The notes under the pieces: generated by a model | Database searches by the model: none | What the model saw: the letters and a program-made list of their open reading frames with translations, nothing else | What the model was told of the DNA's origin: nothing | Assembly: GCA_016202915.1 (NCBI GenBank) | Contig: JACQNT010000119.1 | Location: 1-9,354, forward strand | DNA from: Acidobacteriota bacterium | Lineage (GTDB): Bacteria > Acidobacteriota > Polarisedimenticolia > Gp22-AA2 | DNA length: 9,354 nt | Direction of reading: 5' to 3' | Part shown: in pieces, positions 1 through 5,782 of the stretch | How the letters are laid out: the number at the start of each line of letters is the position of its first letter | Position numbering within the stretch: the stretch's first letter is position 1 | Made by a program: the position numbers and the translations under genes

Positions 1-1
1 C

Positions 2-238
2 GAGATCGATCCGGAGGCGGCGCGCTGCACGGTGAAGGACGACGGACGGGGCTTCGATCTGCAAGCGGTCCTGAACCGCAGGGGCGAGCGGGGCCTCGGA
101 TTGATCGGCATGCGGGAGCGCCTGAGCGCCCTGGGCGGACAGCTCACGATCGACTCCGCCCCCGGACGCGGGACGGACCTGCGCATCATCATTCCTCTGG
201 AGGGACGCGATGGCGACACAGATTCTTCTCGCCGATGA
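2..238 (+). CDS. Sensor histidine kinase, C-terminal ATPase end (5' partial)
   Basis: This is the 3' end of a gene that begins before the window, read from base 2. The visible residues carry the end of a HATPase_c domain of the NarX/DesK (HisKA_3) type: the G1 box appears as DDGRGF, followed by GLGLIGMRERLSALGG (G2 box and following helix), a G-T-D strand and the closing IIIPL strand. In this family the ATPase domain phosphorylates a dimerisation-domain histidine, and the phosphate passes to a NarL-type response regulator. Its last 29 nt overlap the start of the response regulator at 210, so the pair is probably translationally coupled and cognate. Sensor domains and the phospho-accepting histidine lie outside the window, so the signal cannot be inferred. 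Confidence 0.9.
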   Translation, partial: EIDPEAARCTVKDDGRGFDLQAVLNRRGERGLGLIGMRERLSALGGQLTIDSAPGRGTDLRIIIPLEGRDGDTDSSRR

Positions 239-842
239 TCATCAGATCGTACGACAGGGAATCCGGGCGATGCTCGAGCACGAGGGCTTCAGGATTGTCG
301 GCGAGGCCGCGGACGGCCGTGAAGCGGTGCGGATGGCCGAGACCACGCATCCCGACGTCGCGATCCTCGATCTCGCCATGCCGGGGCTCAACGGCCTCGA
401 TTCCGCGCGCGAGATCCTGCGATGCTCGGAACGAACCAAGGCCATCCTGCTGACGATGCACACCGAGGACCCCTACGTGCTGGAGGCGCTGCGCGCCGGC
501 ATCAGCGGCTACGTGCTGAAGACCCAGGCCACGATCGATCTGGTCCAGGCCATCCGCGAGGTGACGCGGGGGGCGGTCTATTTGAGCCCCGGGGTGTCGC
601 GGACCGTCGTCGAGGCGTATCGCAACAAATCCGACCTGCCCCCCGACCCGCTGAGCCCTCGCGAGCGGGAAGTGCTGCAGCTCGTCGCCGAGGGGAAGAC
701 CACCAAGGAAGTGGCGGCGCTGCTCGGCGTCAGCGTGAAGACCGCCGAATCGCATCGGATGCGCATCATGTCGAAGCTGGGCATCCACGAAACCGCCGGT
801 CTCGTCCGCTACGCCATCCGCCGCGGGTTGATCCAGCCCTGA
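210..842 (+). CDS. NarL/LuxR-family response regulator RR1
   Basis: A 210-residue two-domain transcription factor. The receiver domain covers about residues 4-118, with acidic pocket D9-D10, phospho-acceptor D54 (in LDLAMPG), switch residue T82 and conserved K104 (GYVLK). The LuxR-type helix-turn-helix covers about 147-205: PLSPREREVLQL opens the domain, and KTAESHRMRIMSKL includes the recognition helix. The start ATG has GGAGGG at 199-204, 5 nt upstream, and overlaps the kinase gene by 29 nt, which argues that this kinase is its partner. Phosphorylation is expected to dimerise it and expose the HTH for DNA binding. It aligns without gaps to RR2 (about two thirds identical by hand count), so the two came from a tandem duplication. 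All activity residues are present, so it should be functional. Target genes are not shown directly by the sequence. Confidence 0.96.
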   Translation: MATQILLADDHQIVRQGIRAMLEHEGFRIVGEAADGREAVRMAETTHPDVAILDLAMPGLNGLDSAREILRCSERTKAILLTMHTEDPYVLEALRAGISGYVLKTQATIDLVQAIREVTRGAVYLSPGVSRTVVEAYRNKSDLPPDPLSPREREVLQLVAEGKTTKEVAALLGVSVKTAESHRMRIMSKLGIHETAGLVRYAIRRGLIQP

Positions 843-980
843 ACGCGCGCCTCGGGCACCGGGCTCCCCGCACCCGCCCTTCAAGGAAGTTCCTGCCGCT
901 CATTCGGGTCATCACCTGATTCCGTCGTCGGCGCTCTCGACGTATGGTGGGAGCAGTCGCCGGCCCCTTGAGGCGGCTGG

Positions 981-1002
981 CCTGCCCGGAGATTCGGGCA
1001 GG
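981..1002 (+). repeat. Perfect 8-bp hairpin in RR1-RR2 gap
   Basis: CCTGCCCG at 981-988 pairs exactly with CGGGCAGG at 995-1002 around a 6-nt loop. One more G-T wobble pair would shorten the loop to 4 nt. No T-run follows, so it is not a classical intrinsic terminator. It could end the kinase-RR1 transcript weakly, form part of the RR2 leader, or be chance in GC-rich DNA. Confidence 0.4.
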
Positions 1003-1155
1003 TTGATGGACTGGCGACCGCGGCCCACGGGACCGGGGGCTCGCGGTCGGCCGGAGCCGGAGGGCAGTCATGGAACGCAGGGCCGGGACTCCAATCCTCC
1101 ACCCACCGAGAGCCGCGCAAAGGTCCGCCATCAGATCCGCGCGTCGGCTCCCCGC

Positions 1156-1194
1156 CCACCCGGAGAATTTCGGTGCCCGGGCGGGCCCGGGTGG
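1156..1194 (+). repeat. 8-bp inverted repeat upstream of RR2
   Basis: CCACCCGG at 1156-1163 and CCGGGTGG at 1187-1194 are exact inverted copies separated by 23 nt, ending 35 nt before the RR2 start. An inner pair, CCCGGG at 1176-1181 and 1186-1191, offers an alternative fold. The same arm sequence recurs in the hairpin at 4381-4413. Function unknown; a leader hairpin or operator is possible. Confidence 0.35.
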
Positions 1195-1229
1195 ATGATG
1201 CAGCGGGGAGACGGGAGCCTCTGTCGCCG

Positions 1230-1862
1230 ATGTCGATCCGGGTGATGGTCGCGGATGACCATCCTGTCGTCCGCCAGGGACTGAAATTCATGCTGGCGCG
1301 GGAAGGCTTCGCCGTCGTCGGGGAGGCCGCCGACGGGCGCGAGGCGCTGCGCCAGACGGAGGGAACCCGCCCCGAGGTCGTGGTTCTCGATCTGGCGATG
1401 CCGGGCCTGAACGGCATCGACGCCGCCCGCGAGATCATGCGGATATCGCCGGGCACCAAGACCATCATCCTGACCCAGCACGCCGAGGAGCCGTACATCC
1501 TGGAAGCGCTGCGCGCCGGGGTCCACGGCTACGTCCTGAAGTCGCAGGCGGTTTCCGACATGATCCAGGCAATCCGCGACGTGCATCGCGGGCGGCTCTA
1601 CCTCAGCCCCTCCATCTCCAACGTCGTGGTCGGCGCCTACCGCGAGCACGGCGATCTGCCCCGCGATCCGCTCACGCCGCGGGAGCGCGAGGTGCTGCAG
1701 CTGATCGCCGAGGGAAGATCGACGAAGCAGGTGGCGGAGGCCCTGGGAATCACCGTCAAGACCGCCGAGTCCCATCGCAGCCGCATCATGTTCAAGCTGC
1801 AAATTCACGAGAAGGCCGGCCTCGTCCGCTATGCGATCAAGCGGGGACTCATCCAACCGTGA
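1230..1862 (+). CDS. NarL/LuxR-family response regulator RR2 (paralogue of RR1)
   Basis: A 210-residue response regulator with the same layout as RR1: acidic pocket D9-D10, phospho-acceptor D54, T82, K104, and a LuxR HTH at about 147-205 (KTAESHRSRIMFKL). An ATG 57 nt upstream (1173) is open, but the start at 1230 is chosen because it makes the protein exactly colinear with RR1, both 210 residues and without gaps. GGGAG stretches lie upstream (about 1205-1217) at a slightly long spacing. By hand count about 141 of 210 residues match RR1. The recognition-helix region is nearly identical, so both may bind similar DNA, while the first receiver helix (residues 14-24) differs more, consistent with a different kinase partner. 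No kinase gene adjoins it, so it is an orphan in this window. It lies directly upstream of the EPS operon and is a natural candidate for its regulator (inference). Confidence 0.95.
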   Translation: MSIRVMVADDHPVVRQGLKFMLAREGFAVVGEAADGREALRQTEGTRPEVVVLDLAMPGLNGIDAAREIMRISPGTKTIILTQHAEEPYILEALRAGVHGYVLKSQAVSDMIQAIRDVHRGRLYLSPSISNVVVGAYREHGDLPRDPLTPREREVLQLIAEGRSTKQVAEALGITVKTAESHRSRIMFKLQIHEKAGLVRYAIKRGLIQP

Positions 1863-1877
1863 GCCGGAACGGGGCGC

Positions 1878-1899
1878 CCGCCGGCGAGGAGGCCGGCGG
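1878..1899 (+). terminator. Hairpin after RR2, probable terminator or attenuator
   Basis: CCGCCGGC at 1878-1885 pairs perfectly with GCCGGCGG at 1892-1899 around a GAGGAG loop, starting 15 nt after the RR2 stop codon. There is no T-tract, which is common for high-GC genomes where such stems still mark transcript ends. Because the next gene is a NusG-like antiterminator, an attenuator role is an alternative. Confidence 0.5.
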
Positions 1900-1919
1900 A
1901 CTCGGGGATAATCCGGAGG

Positions 1920-1941
1920 GCGATTCAGGGTTCCCCTGATT
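1920..1941 (+). promoter_or_regulatory. Shared 22-nt motif, copy A (upstream of nusG-like operon)
   Basis: Blocks GCGATT, AGG, TTCC and CTGATT are separated by single variable bases (C, G, C). The copy at 5783-5804 has the same blocks at the same spacing with G, A, A: 19 of 22 identical. CCGGA also precedes both copies (1913-1917 here), offset by 2 nt. The centre here is a palindrome, CAGGG-TTC-CCCTG (1926-1938). The motif ends 53 nt before the antiterminator ATG, a position typical for an activator site or promoter. A weak -10-like TGTACT lies at 1961-1966. The binding protein is unknown; a NarL-type regulator (RR2 or RR1) is the simplest guess. Confidence 0.55.
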
Positions 1942-1981
1942 CCCGCGGAGCGGCCATTGGTGTACTGGTTCGGATCGATTT

Positions 1982-1989
1982 GGAGGAGG
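1982..1989 (+). promoter_or_regulatory. Strong Shine-Dalgarno of the antiterminator gene
   Basis: GGAGGAGG lies 5 nt before the ATG at 1995. It fixes the start there, because the in-frame TTG at 1980 would place this ribosome site inside the coding region. Confidence 0.85.
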
Positions 1990-1994
1990 CCGCC

Positions 1995-2537
1995 ATGCCG
2001 ACCGCCGCCCCGGCACGACCCGCCGGCAACCCGCCGCCGCCTGGCTGGCACGTGGTCTGGACCCAGAGCCACTGCGAGCAGCTGGTGCACGACCAGCTCG
2101 TGGCCCGCGGGTTCGAGTCGTTCCTGCCGAAAATCAACGTCTGGTCGAGCCGGGCCGGCCTGCGGCGCCTGATTCGCCGCCCGATGTTCCCGGGGTATCT
2201 GTTCCTGCGCCACGCGATGGACAAGGACTCCTACCTCGAGGTGCGCAAGGCACGCGGGCTGGTCGCCCTGCTTGGGGAGACCTGGGAGAGGCTGGCCGTG
2301 GTCCCCGAAGGCGAGATCGAATCGGTGCGGGCGCTGGCGCGGTCGGATCTCCCCTGCATGCCGCACCCGTACCTCAGAGAGGGAATGCGCGTGCGCATCA
2401 CCCGCGGGCCTCTCGCCGGCGTCGAGGGCGTTCTCGCCCGGCGCAGGGACCACAAGGGCCTCCTGGTGCTCTCCGTGGATCTGCTTTTCCGCAGCGTGGG
2501 CGTGGAAGTCGACTGCACGGCGGTGGATCCGGCATGA
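1995..2537 (+). CDS. NusG/RfaH-like transcription antiterminator paralogue
   Basis: A 180-residue specialised NusG paralogue of the RfaH/UpxY/LoaP kind. It has an NGN domain at about residues 17-112 that starts with WHVVWTQSHCE and contains the hallmark RPMFPGYLFLR (62-72), and a KOW domain at about 126-175 (LREGMRVRITRGPLAGVEG). The NGN domain of this family grips RNA polymerase and suppresses pausing and termination; the KOW domain contacts NusE/S10, ribosome or RNA. Paralogues of this type often stand first in capsule or EPS operons and are needed for full-length transcription. Here it is the first gene after motif A, overlaps the next gene by ATGA, and has a proline-rich N-terminal extension of about 16 residues. 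It is unlikely to be housekeeping NusG, which normally sits in the secE-rplK region. No ops-like sequence was seen. Confidence 0.9.
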   Translation: MPTAAPARPAGNPPPPGWHVVWTQSHCEQLVHDQLVARGFESFLPKINVWSSRAGLRRLIRRPMFPGYLFLRHAMDKDSYLEVRKARGLVALLGETWERLAVVPEGEIESVRALARSDLPCMPHPYLREGMRVRITRGPLAGVEGVLARRRDHKGLLVLSVDLLFRSVGVEVDCTAVDPA

Positions 2538-3721
2538 CCCCCGCCCGCATGCGGCTCCTGGTACCCGGGGTCCTGATCTGCGGGAGCCTGTTCCTCCACG
2601 GGGCGGCGAGCGCGCAGTCGGCCCTCTCCGTGGACGGCGCTCTGTCCCTGACCGGAGTCGAGGACGACAACCTCTTTTCGACCCCGGGGGCCGGAGCCAG
2701 GGATCGCATCTCCCGGCTCACGCCGCAGGTCGGGGCGGATTATCGATCGGCGCGCCTGTCGCTCGCGGGGCGCTATGCCTTCGACGCGGAGCGCTACGCG
2801 GAACACCCGGAGCTGGACACCTCGCGGGCGCGCCAGCACCTGATGATCGACCTGTCGGCCCGATCCTCGCGCCGGGTCACCCTGTCGGTGCATGGCGATT
2901 ACCTGACGACGCTCACCCCGGGAGGAGATCTCAATCTGGCGACCGGGCTCGCCGCCGGCCGCGCGCGCGCCCGAAGGCGCGAGGTGAGGCCGTCGATCGA
3001 GTGGCGATCAGGCCCGGTCACTGGCGGGAGCGTGACCTACACGCAGACGCTGGACGACCTGGCCGGAGGCGTGGCGTCCGAGACCCGGGCCGCGGCACTG
3101 GAGATCGAACGGCGGACGTCGCCGCGGAACACCGGGAGCCTCCGCCTCGGCACGACGCGATTCGAGTTCGACGCGGGGGCCATCACCACGGCGCACGTCC
3201 TGAGCTTCGGCTGGGAGCGGGACCTCGGCCGGGGAACTGGACTCGAGTTGCGCGGCGGCCCGCGATTTTCCGAGGGGCGGCTCGATCCGGAGCTCACGGC
3301 CTCCGTACGGGGCGACTTCAAAACGATGCACGTGGCGCTCACGTGCGCCCGCGGTCTCGCTACCGTCATCGGGCGCGCCGGTGCCGTGATGGCCGACAGC
3401 GTCCTGCCGTCCCTGGCCTACCAGCCGCGTCCCTGGTTCCGGGTGAGCGCGTCCCCCGGGTACTTCCGGATCCGGGACGAGCGCGGCGGACCCGAGGCCA
3501 AGGTTTACCTGGCAGACCTCCAGGCGACGTGGCACCTCGGGGACCGGCTGTCGCTCGTCGGCGGCTATCGCAGGAGCCTGGAGCGCGGCGCCCTGGATCC
3601 TCCCGCACCCGGGGCGGGGGACGCGGCGCGAGAGATCGCCCACGACACCATTCTGTTGACCCTGGTCGCCCGCCAGGGCGGGCGCCGGGCGAAGTTCGGC
3701 GTTGTCCCGCCGGTGAAGTGA
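2534..3721 (+). CDS. Outer-membrane beta-barrel protein of EPS export
   Basis: A 395-residue exported protein. It has a Sec signal peptide (residues 1-27, MRLL start, hydrophobic core, cleavage after AASA) and no lipobox. The mature part opens with a short strand and EDDNLFST, a pattern seen in barrel proteins of EPS and PEP-CTERM-type loci. It continues as many amphipathic strands of 9-12 residues with alternating polar and nonpolar residues (for example ARLSLAGRYAFDAERY and RVTLSVHGDYLTTL). There are no long hydrophobic helices. The start overlaps the antiterminator stop (ATGA), so it is translationally coupled, and the OPX gene follows after 4 nt. In Myxococcus xanthus, a beta-barrel (EpsX type) and a short OPX protein (EpsY type) together form the outer-membrane exit for EPS. 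Gene order and type here match that arrangement. I cannot count strands reliably. The alternative is a porin-like structural protein. Confidence 0.8.
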   Translation: MTPARMRLLVPGVLICGSLFLHGAASAQSALSVDGALSLTGVEDDNLFSTPGAGARDRISRLTPQVGADYRSARLSLAGRYAFDAERYAEHPELDTSRARQHLMIDLSARSSRRVTLSVHGDYLTTLTPGGDLNLATGLAAGRARARRREVRPSIEWRSGPVTGGSVTYTQTLDDLAGGVASETRAAALEIERRTSPRNTGSLRLGTTRFEFDAGAITTAHVLSFGWERDLGRGTGLELRGGPRFSEGRLDPELTASVRGDFKTMHVALTCARGLATVIGRAGAVMADSVLPSLAYQPRPWFRVSASPGYFRIRDERGGPEAKVYLADLQATWHLGDRLSLVGGYRRSLERGALDPPAPGAGDAAREIAHDTILLTLVARQGGRRAKFGVVPPVK

Positions 3722-3725
3722 AACG

Positions 3726-4319
3726 ATGACCGGCATGCGATCCGTCGCGCTGTGTCTGGCGTTTCTGCTCGGCCCCGGCCCGTCGCCTGCGGCGCAGGAG
3801 CGGGACACGGGAAAAGACGGCCCGCCGGCGGCTCCGTCCGGCGCCTACCGGATCGGCCCGGAGGACGTCCTCACCATCGCGATATGGAAGAACGAGGCGC
3901 TCAGCGGCGAAATGCCGGTGCGCCCGGACGGGATGATCTCGCTCCCGCTCCTCAACGACGTCCAGGCGGAAGGCCTCACCCCGATGGAGCTCAGGGACGC
4001 TCTCATGCGACGGCTCTCCGAGTACATGCCCACGCCCGAGGTATCGGTGATCGTCAAAGAGGTCCGGAGTCCGAAGATCTCGATACTCGGGGAGGTGGCG
4101 CATCCCGGGCGCTACGATCTGAAAGGACGGATCACAGTGCTGGACCTTCTGGCCCTCGCCGGCGGCCTGACCGAATTCGCCTCGCGCTCGCGCATCGTCA
4201 TCCTGCGCGGCGACGGCCCGGGGCCGGCCCGCATCCGGTTCAATTACTCGAAGGCGATGCAGGACGGGGCACGGGAGAACGTCGAACTGCGTCCCGGCGA
4301 CATCGTGCTCGTGCTCTGA
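3726..4319 (+). CDS. Short polysaccharide-export (OPX/Wza-family) protein
   Basis: A 197-residue periplasmic protein. A signal peptide (about 1-23, cleavage near AA-QE) precedes the PES domain, which begins at YRIGPEDVLTIAIWK (about 41-55) and includes VRPDGMISLPL, diagnostic of the Poly_export family. One SLBB domain follows (about 115-160, ISILGEVAHPGRY, then LDLLALAGGL). The protein ends directly at ELRPGDIVLVL, the usual final strand. It has no C-terminal amphipathic helix, so unlike Wza it cannot form its own alpha-helical outer-membrane pore, and no good lipobox cysteine is present. Short OPX proteins of this kind need a partner beta-barrel, here the gene just upstream. An alternative start 9 nt downstream (ATG at 3735) would only shorten the signal peptide. 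Confidence 0.94.
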   Translation: MTGMRSVALCLAFLLGPGPSPAAQERDTGKDGPPAAPSGAYRIGPEDVLTIAIWKNEALSGEMPVRPDGMISLPLLNDVQAEGLTPMELRDALMRRLSEYMPTPEVSVIVKEVRSPKISILGEVAHPGRYDLKGRITVLDLLALAGGLTEFASRSRIVILRGDGPGPARIRFNYSKAMQDGARENVELRPGDIVLVL

Positions 4320-4380
4320 TGGCCTCGCAGGGATCACATGGGTCCGCCGTCCCGGCCGGAATCGTTGCCTCCGTCCGGCA

Positions 4381-4413
4381 GCCACCCGGCCGCCCCCCCG
4401 CTGCCCGGGTGGC
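4381..4413 (+). repeat. 9-bp hairpin between OPX and glycosyltransferase genes
   Basis: GCCACCCGG at 4381-4389 pairs exactly with CCGGGTGGC at 4405-4413 around a 15-nt C-rich loop, in the 148-nt gap 4320-4467. The inner 8 bp of each arm are the same as at 1156-1194. No T-run follows. It may act as a terminator or attenuator that lowers expression of the glycosyltransferase, and so could be a target for the upstream antiterminator. Confidence 0.4.
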
Positions 4414-4467
4414 CAGCGGTACGGCGGACACCACGCTTCCTGGAGGCGGCGAATCACGGACCTCAAC

Positions 4468-5673
4468 ATGGTCGCGCCGGCGCTGTTCTGGATCTCCGTT
4501 CTCCTGATCGGCTACGCGTACTTCGGCTACCCGCTCCTGATCCGGATCTGGGCCGCGTCGCGCACGAGACGACCGGCCGCAGGGCGTGACCTGCCGGCGG
4601 TTTCCGTCGTGATCGTGGCGCACGACGAAGGGGCGCGCATCGCCGCCAGGATCGAGAACCTCCTGGCCCTCGACTATCCGATGGACCGGGTCGAGATCGT
4701 CGTGGGATCGGACGGGTCGACGGACGACACGGTGGCGCGTGCCCGGGCCTTCCTCGGAGAAGGGGTGCGTGTGGTCGATTTCAAGGAGCGCCGCGGCAAG
4801 GCGGCCGCGCTCGATGATCTGTTCCCCCTCTGCCGGGGCGAGATCGTGGTGCTGGCCGACGCGCGGCAGCGGTTCGACGTGAAGGCGCTCGAAGCGCTCG
4901 TGCGACCCTTCGCCGACCCCGCGGTCGGCGCGGTCGGCGGCGAGCTGATCCTGGCCGATCGGTCGGAGGAGACGGCCGTGAGCCGGGGCATGGGCCTGTA
5001 CTGGCGCTGCGAGACATCCATCCGGATGAGCGAGAGCCGCGTCGACTCGACCGTCGGGGCCTCGGGAGCCATCTATGCCATAAGGCGCGGGCTGTTCGAG
5101 CCGATTCCCAAGGACACGATCCTGGACGATGTGCTCATCCCGCTGCGCATCGCGCGCCGCGGCTATCGGGTGTTGTTCGAGGCGGGGGCCCGCGCCTACG
5201 ATCGGCCGGCGGAAACGCCGCGCCAGGAATTCGTCCGCAAGATCCGGACCATCGCCGGGAATTTCCAGCTGTTCGCCCGCGAGCCCTGGCTCCTTCACCC
5301 CCGCCGGAACCGTCTGTGGCTGCAAACCGTGTCGCACAAGGGACTCCGCCTGCTCGGACCCCTGCTCCTGGCGACGATCCTGGGATCGAACCTCCTGCTC
5401 GCCGGGCGGCCGTTCTACAACTGGACCCTGTTCGCCCAGGGGATCTTCTGCGCCGCGGCGCTGGGCGGCGCTCTCGCGGGCGCGGGCCGCGGCGGCGCGC
5501 TCCTGGCCGTCCCTTACACGGTCTGTCTCCTGAACTGGGCGACCGCCGTCGCGTTTTTCCGCCTCCTCACCCGCCGCCAGCGCGTCACCTGGGAACGGGC
5601 CCCGTCCGGGAGCGGACCGGACCGCGCCGCCACGCGCGGCGGCCGATCGGTCGCCGCCCGCCGCTGTCCCTAG
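4468..5673 (+). CDS. Membrane-anchored GT2 glycosyltransferase
   Basis: A 401-residue family 2 glycosyltransferase. One N-terminal membrane helix (about 5-28) precedes a GT-A catalytic domain (about 43-265): VSVVIVAHDE, the nucleotide-binding SDGSTDDT (81-88), metal-site motif LADARQRF (D131), GASGAIYAIRR (198-207), and LDD at 219-221 as likely catalytic base. The QxxRW motif of processive synthases is replaced by QEFVRKIRTIAGN (253-265), a variant common in membrane GT2 enzymes. Two or three hydrophobic helices follow (about 291-313, 318-337, 343-366), then a basic tail. It should use a nucleotide sugar at the inner membrane, extending a lipid-linked sugar or making polymer directly; the sequence does not decide which. 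The donor sugar is unknown. The start lacks a clear Shine-Dalgarno. The stop TAG lies inside the left arm of the inverted repeat at 5668-5746. Confidence 0.93.
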   Translation: MVAPALFWISVLLIGYAYFGYPLLIRIWAASRTRRPAAGRDLPAVSVVIVAHDEGARIAARIENLLALDYPMDRVEIVVGSDGSTDDTVARARAFLGEGVRVVDFKERRGKAAALDDLFPLCRGEIVVLADARQRFDVKALEALVRPFADPAVGAVGGELILADRSEETAVSRGMGLYWRCETSIRMSESRVDSTVGASGAIYAIRRGLFEPIPKDTILDDVLIPLRIARRGYRVLFEAGARAYDRPAETPRQEFVRKIRTIAGNFQLFAREPWLLHPRRNRLWLQTVSHKGLRLLGPLLLATILGSNLLLAGRPFYNWTLFAQGIFCAAALGGALAGAGRGGALLAVPYTVCLLNWATAVAFFRLLTRRQRVTWERAPSGSGPDRAATRGGRSVAARRCP

Positions 5674-5746
5674 GGGCCTGTCCGAGTCTTGGGCCGGGCC
5701 GCGTTCAGGACGCCGTGGGGCCGGATATTCGGACAGCTTCCTAGGG
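5668..5746. mobile_element. Imperfect inverted repeat with CTAG ends: MITE-like element or terminator
   Basis: Left arm 5668-5685 and right arm 5729-5746 are inverted copies: CCCTAGG/CCTAGGG (7 bp) and CTGTCCGA/TCGGACAG (8 bp), separated by 3 mismatches. Pairing continues more weakly inward to GGCC at 5692-5695 and 5719-5722. Read as a transposable remnant, TA at 5671-5672 and 5742-5743 would be the target duplication and 5673-5741 a 69-nt element with about 13-bp terminal repeats. TA-duplicating insertion at CTAG is known for some IS630/Tc1-like and IS5-related elements. It carries no gene. The insertion would leave the glycosyltransferase stop codon TAG intact. The alternative is a long terminator stem-loop. 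Confidence 0.45.
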
Positions 5747-5782
5747 TCTTCGCCGAGGAAACCGTCGGGCGTTCTCCCCGGA

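Larger units (their letters stand above)
843..1229 (+). other. 387-nt intergenic region between RR1 and RR2
   Basis: I find no convincing gene here. It contains a short palindrome AGGAA-G-TTCCT at 884-894, a CCTGATTCC block at 915-923 that also occurs in the motif upstream of the antiterminator gene, a perfect 8-bp hairpin at 981-1002, and an 8-bp inverted repeat at 1156-1194 close to the RR2 start. TATGGT at 943-948 is a possible but weak -10 hexamer. I checked by eye for common riboswitch cores (c-di-GMP GEMM, cobalamin, SAM) and recognised none. The length suggests that RR2 has its own promoter with a long leader rather than reading through from RR1. Confidence 0.5.

Noticed and set aside
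843..1229. Riboswitch or structured small RNA in the RR1-RR2 gap
   Set aside because: No known conserved core seen by eye on either strand; only short GC-rich stems. An Infernal/Rfam search would be decisive.
1003..1245. 80-codon + strand frame right after the 981-1002 hairpin
   Set aside because: Pro/Arg/Gly-rich with no hydrophobic core or motif, no good ribosome site, and it overlaps the RR2 start.
1980..1994. TTG at 1980 as start of the antiterminator
   Set aside because: It would place the GGAGGAGG ribosome site inside the coding region; the ATG at 1995 has ideal spacing.
1131..2453. Long open frame on the minus strand (440 codons)
   Set aside because: It is antisense to RR2 and the NusG-like gene, both with clear family motifs. 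It has no recognisable domain and is rich in Arg, Gly, His and Pro, as expected from a GC-rich shadow frame.
4452..4467. AATCACGGACCTCAAC as a reverse-strand copy of the 22-nt motif
   Set aside because: It only aligns with several gaps and is probably chance.
4319..4507. 62-codon frame whose ATG overlaps the OPX stop (TGATG)
   Set aside because: The overlap is suggestive of coupling, but the product is Ser/Arg/Gly/Pro-rich without motif, and it runs 40 nt into the glycosyltransferase.
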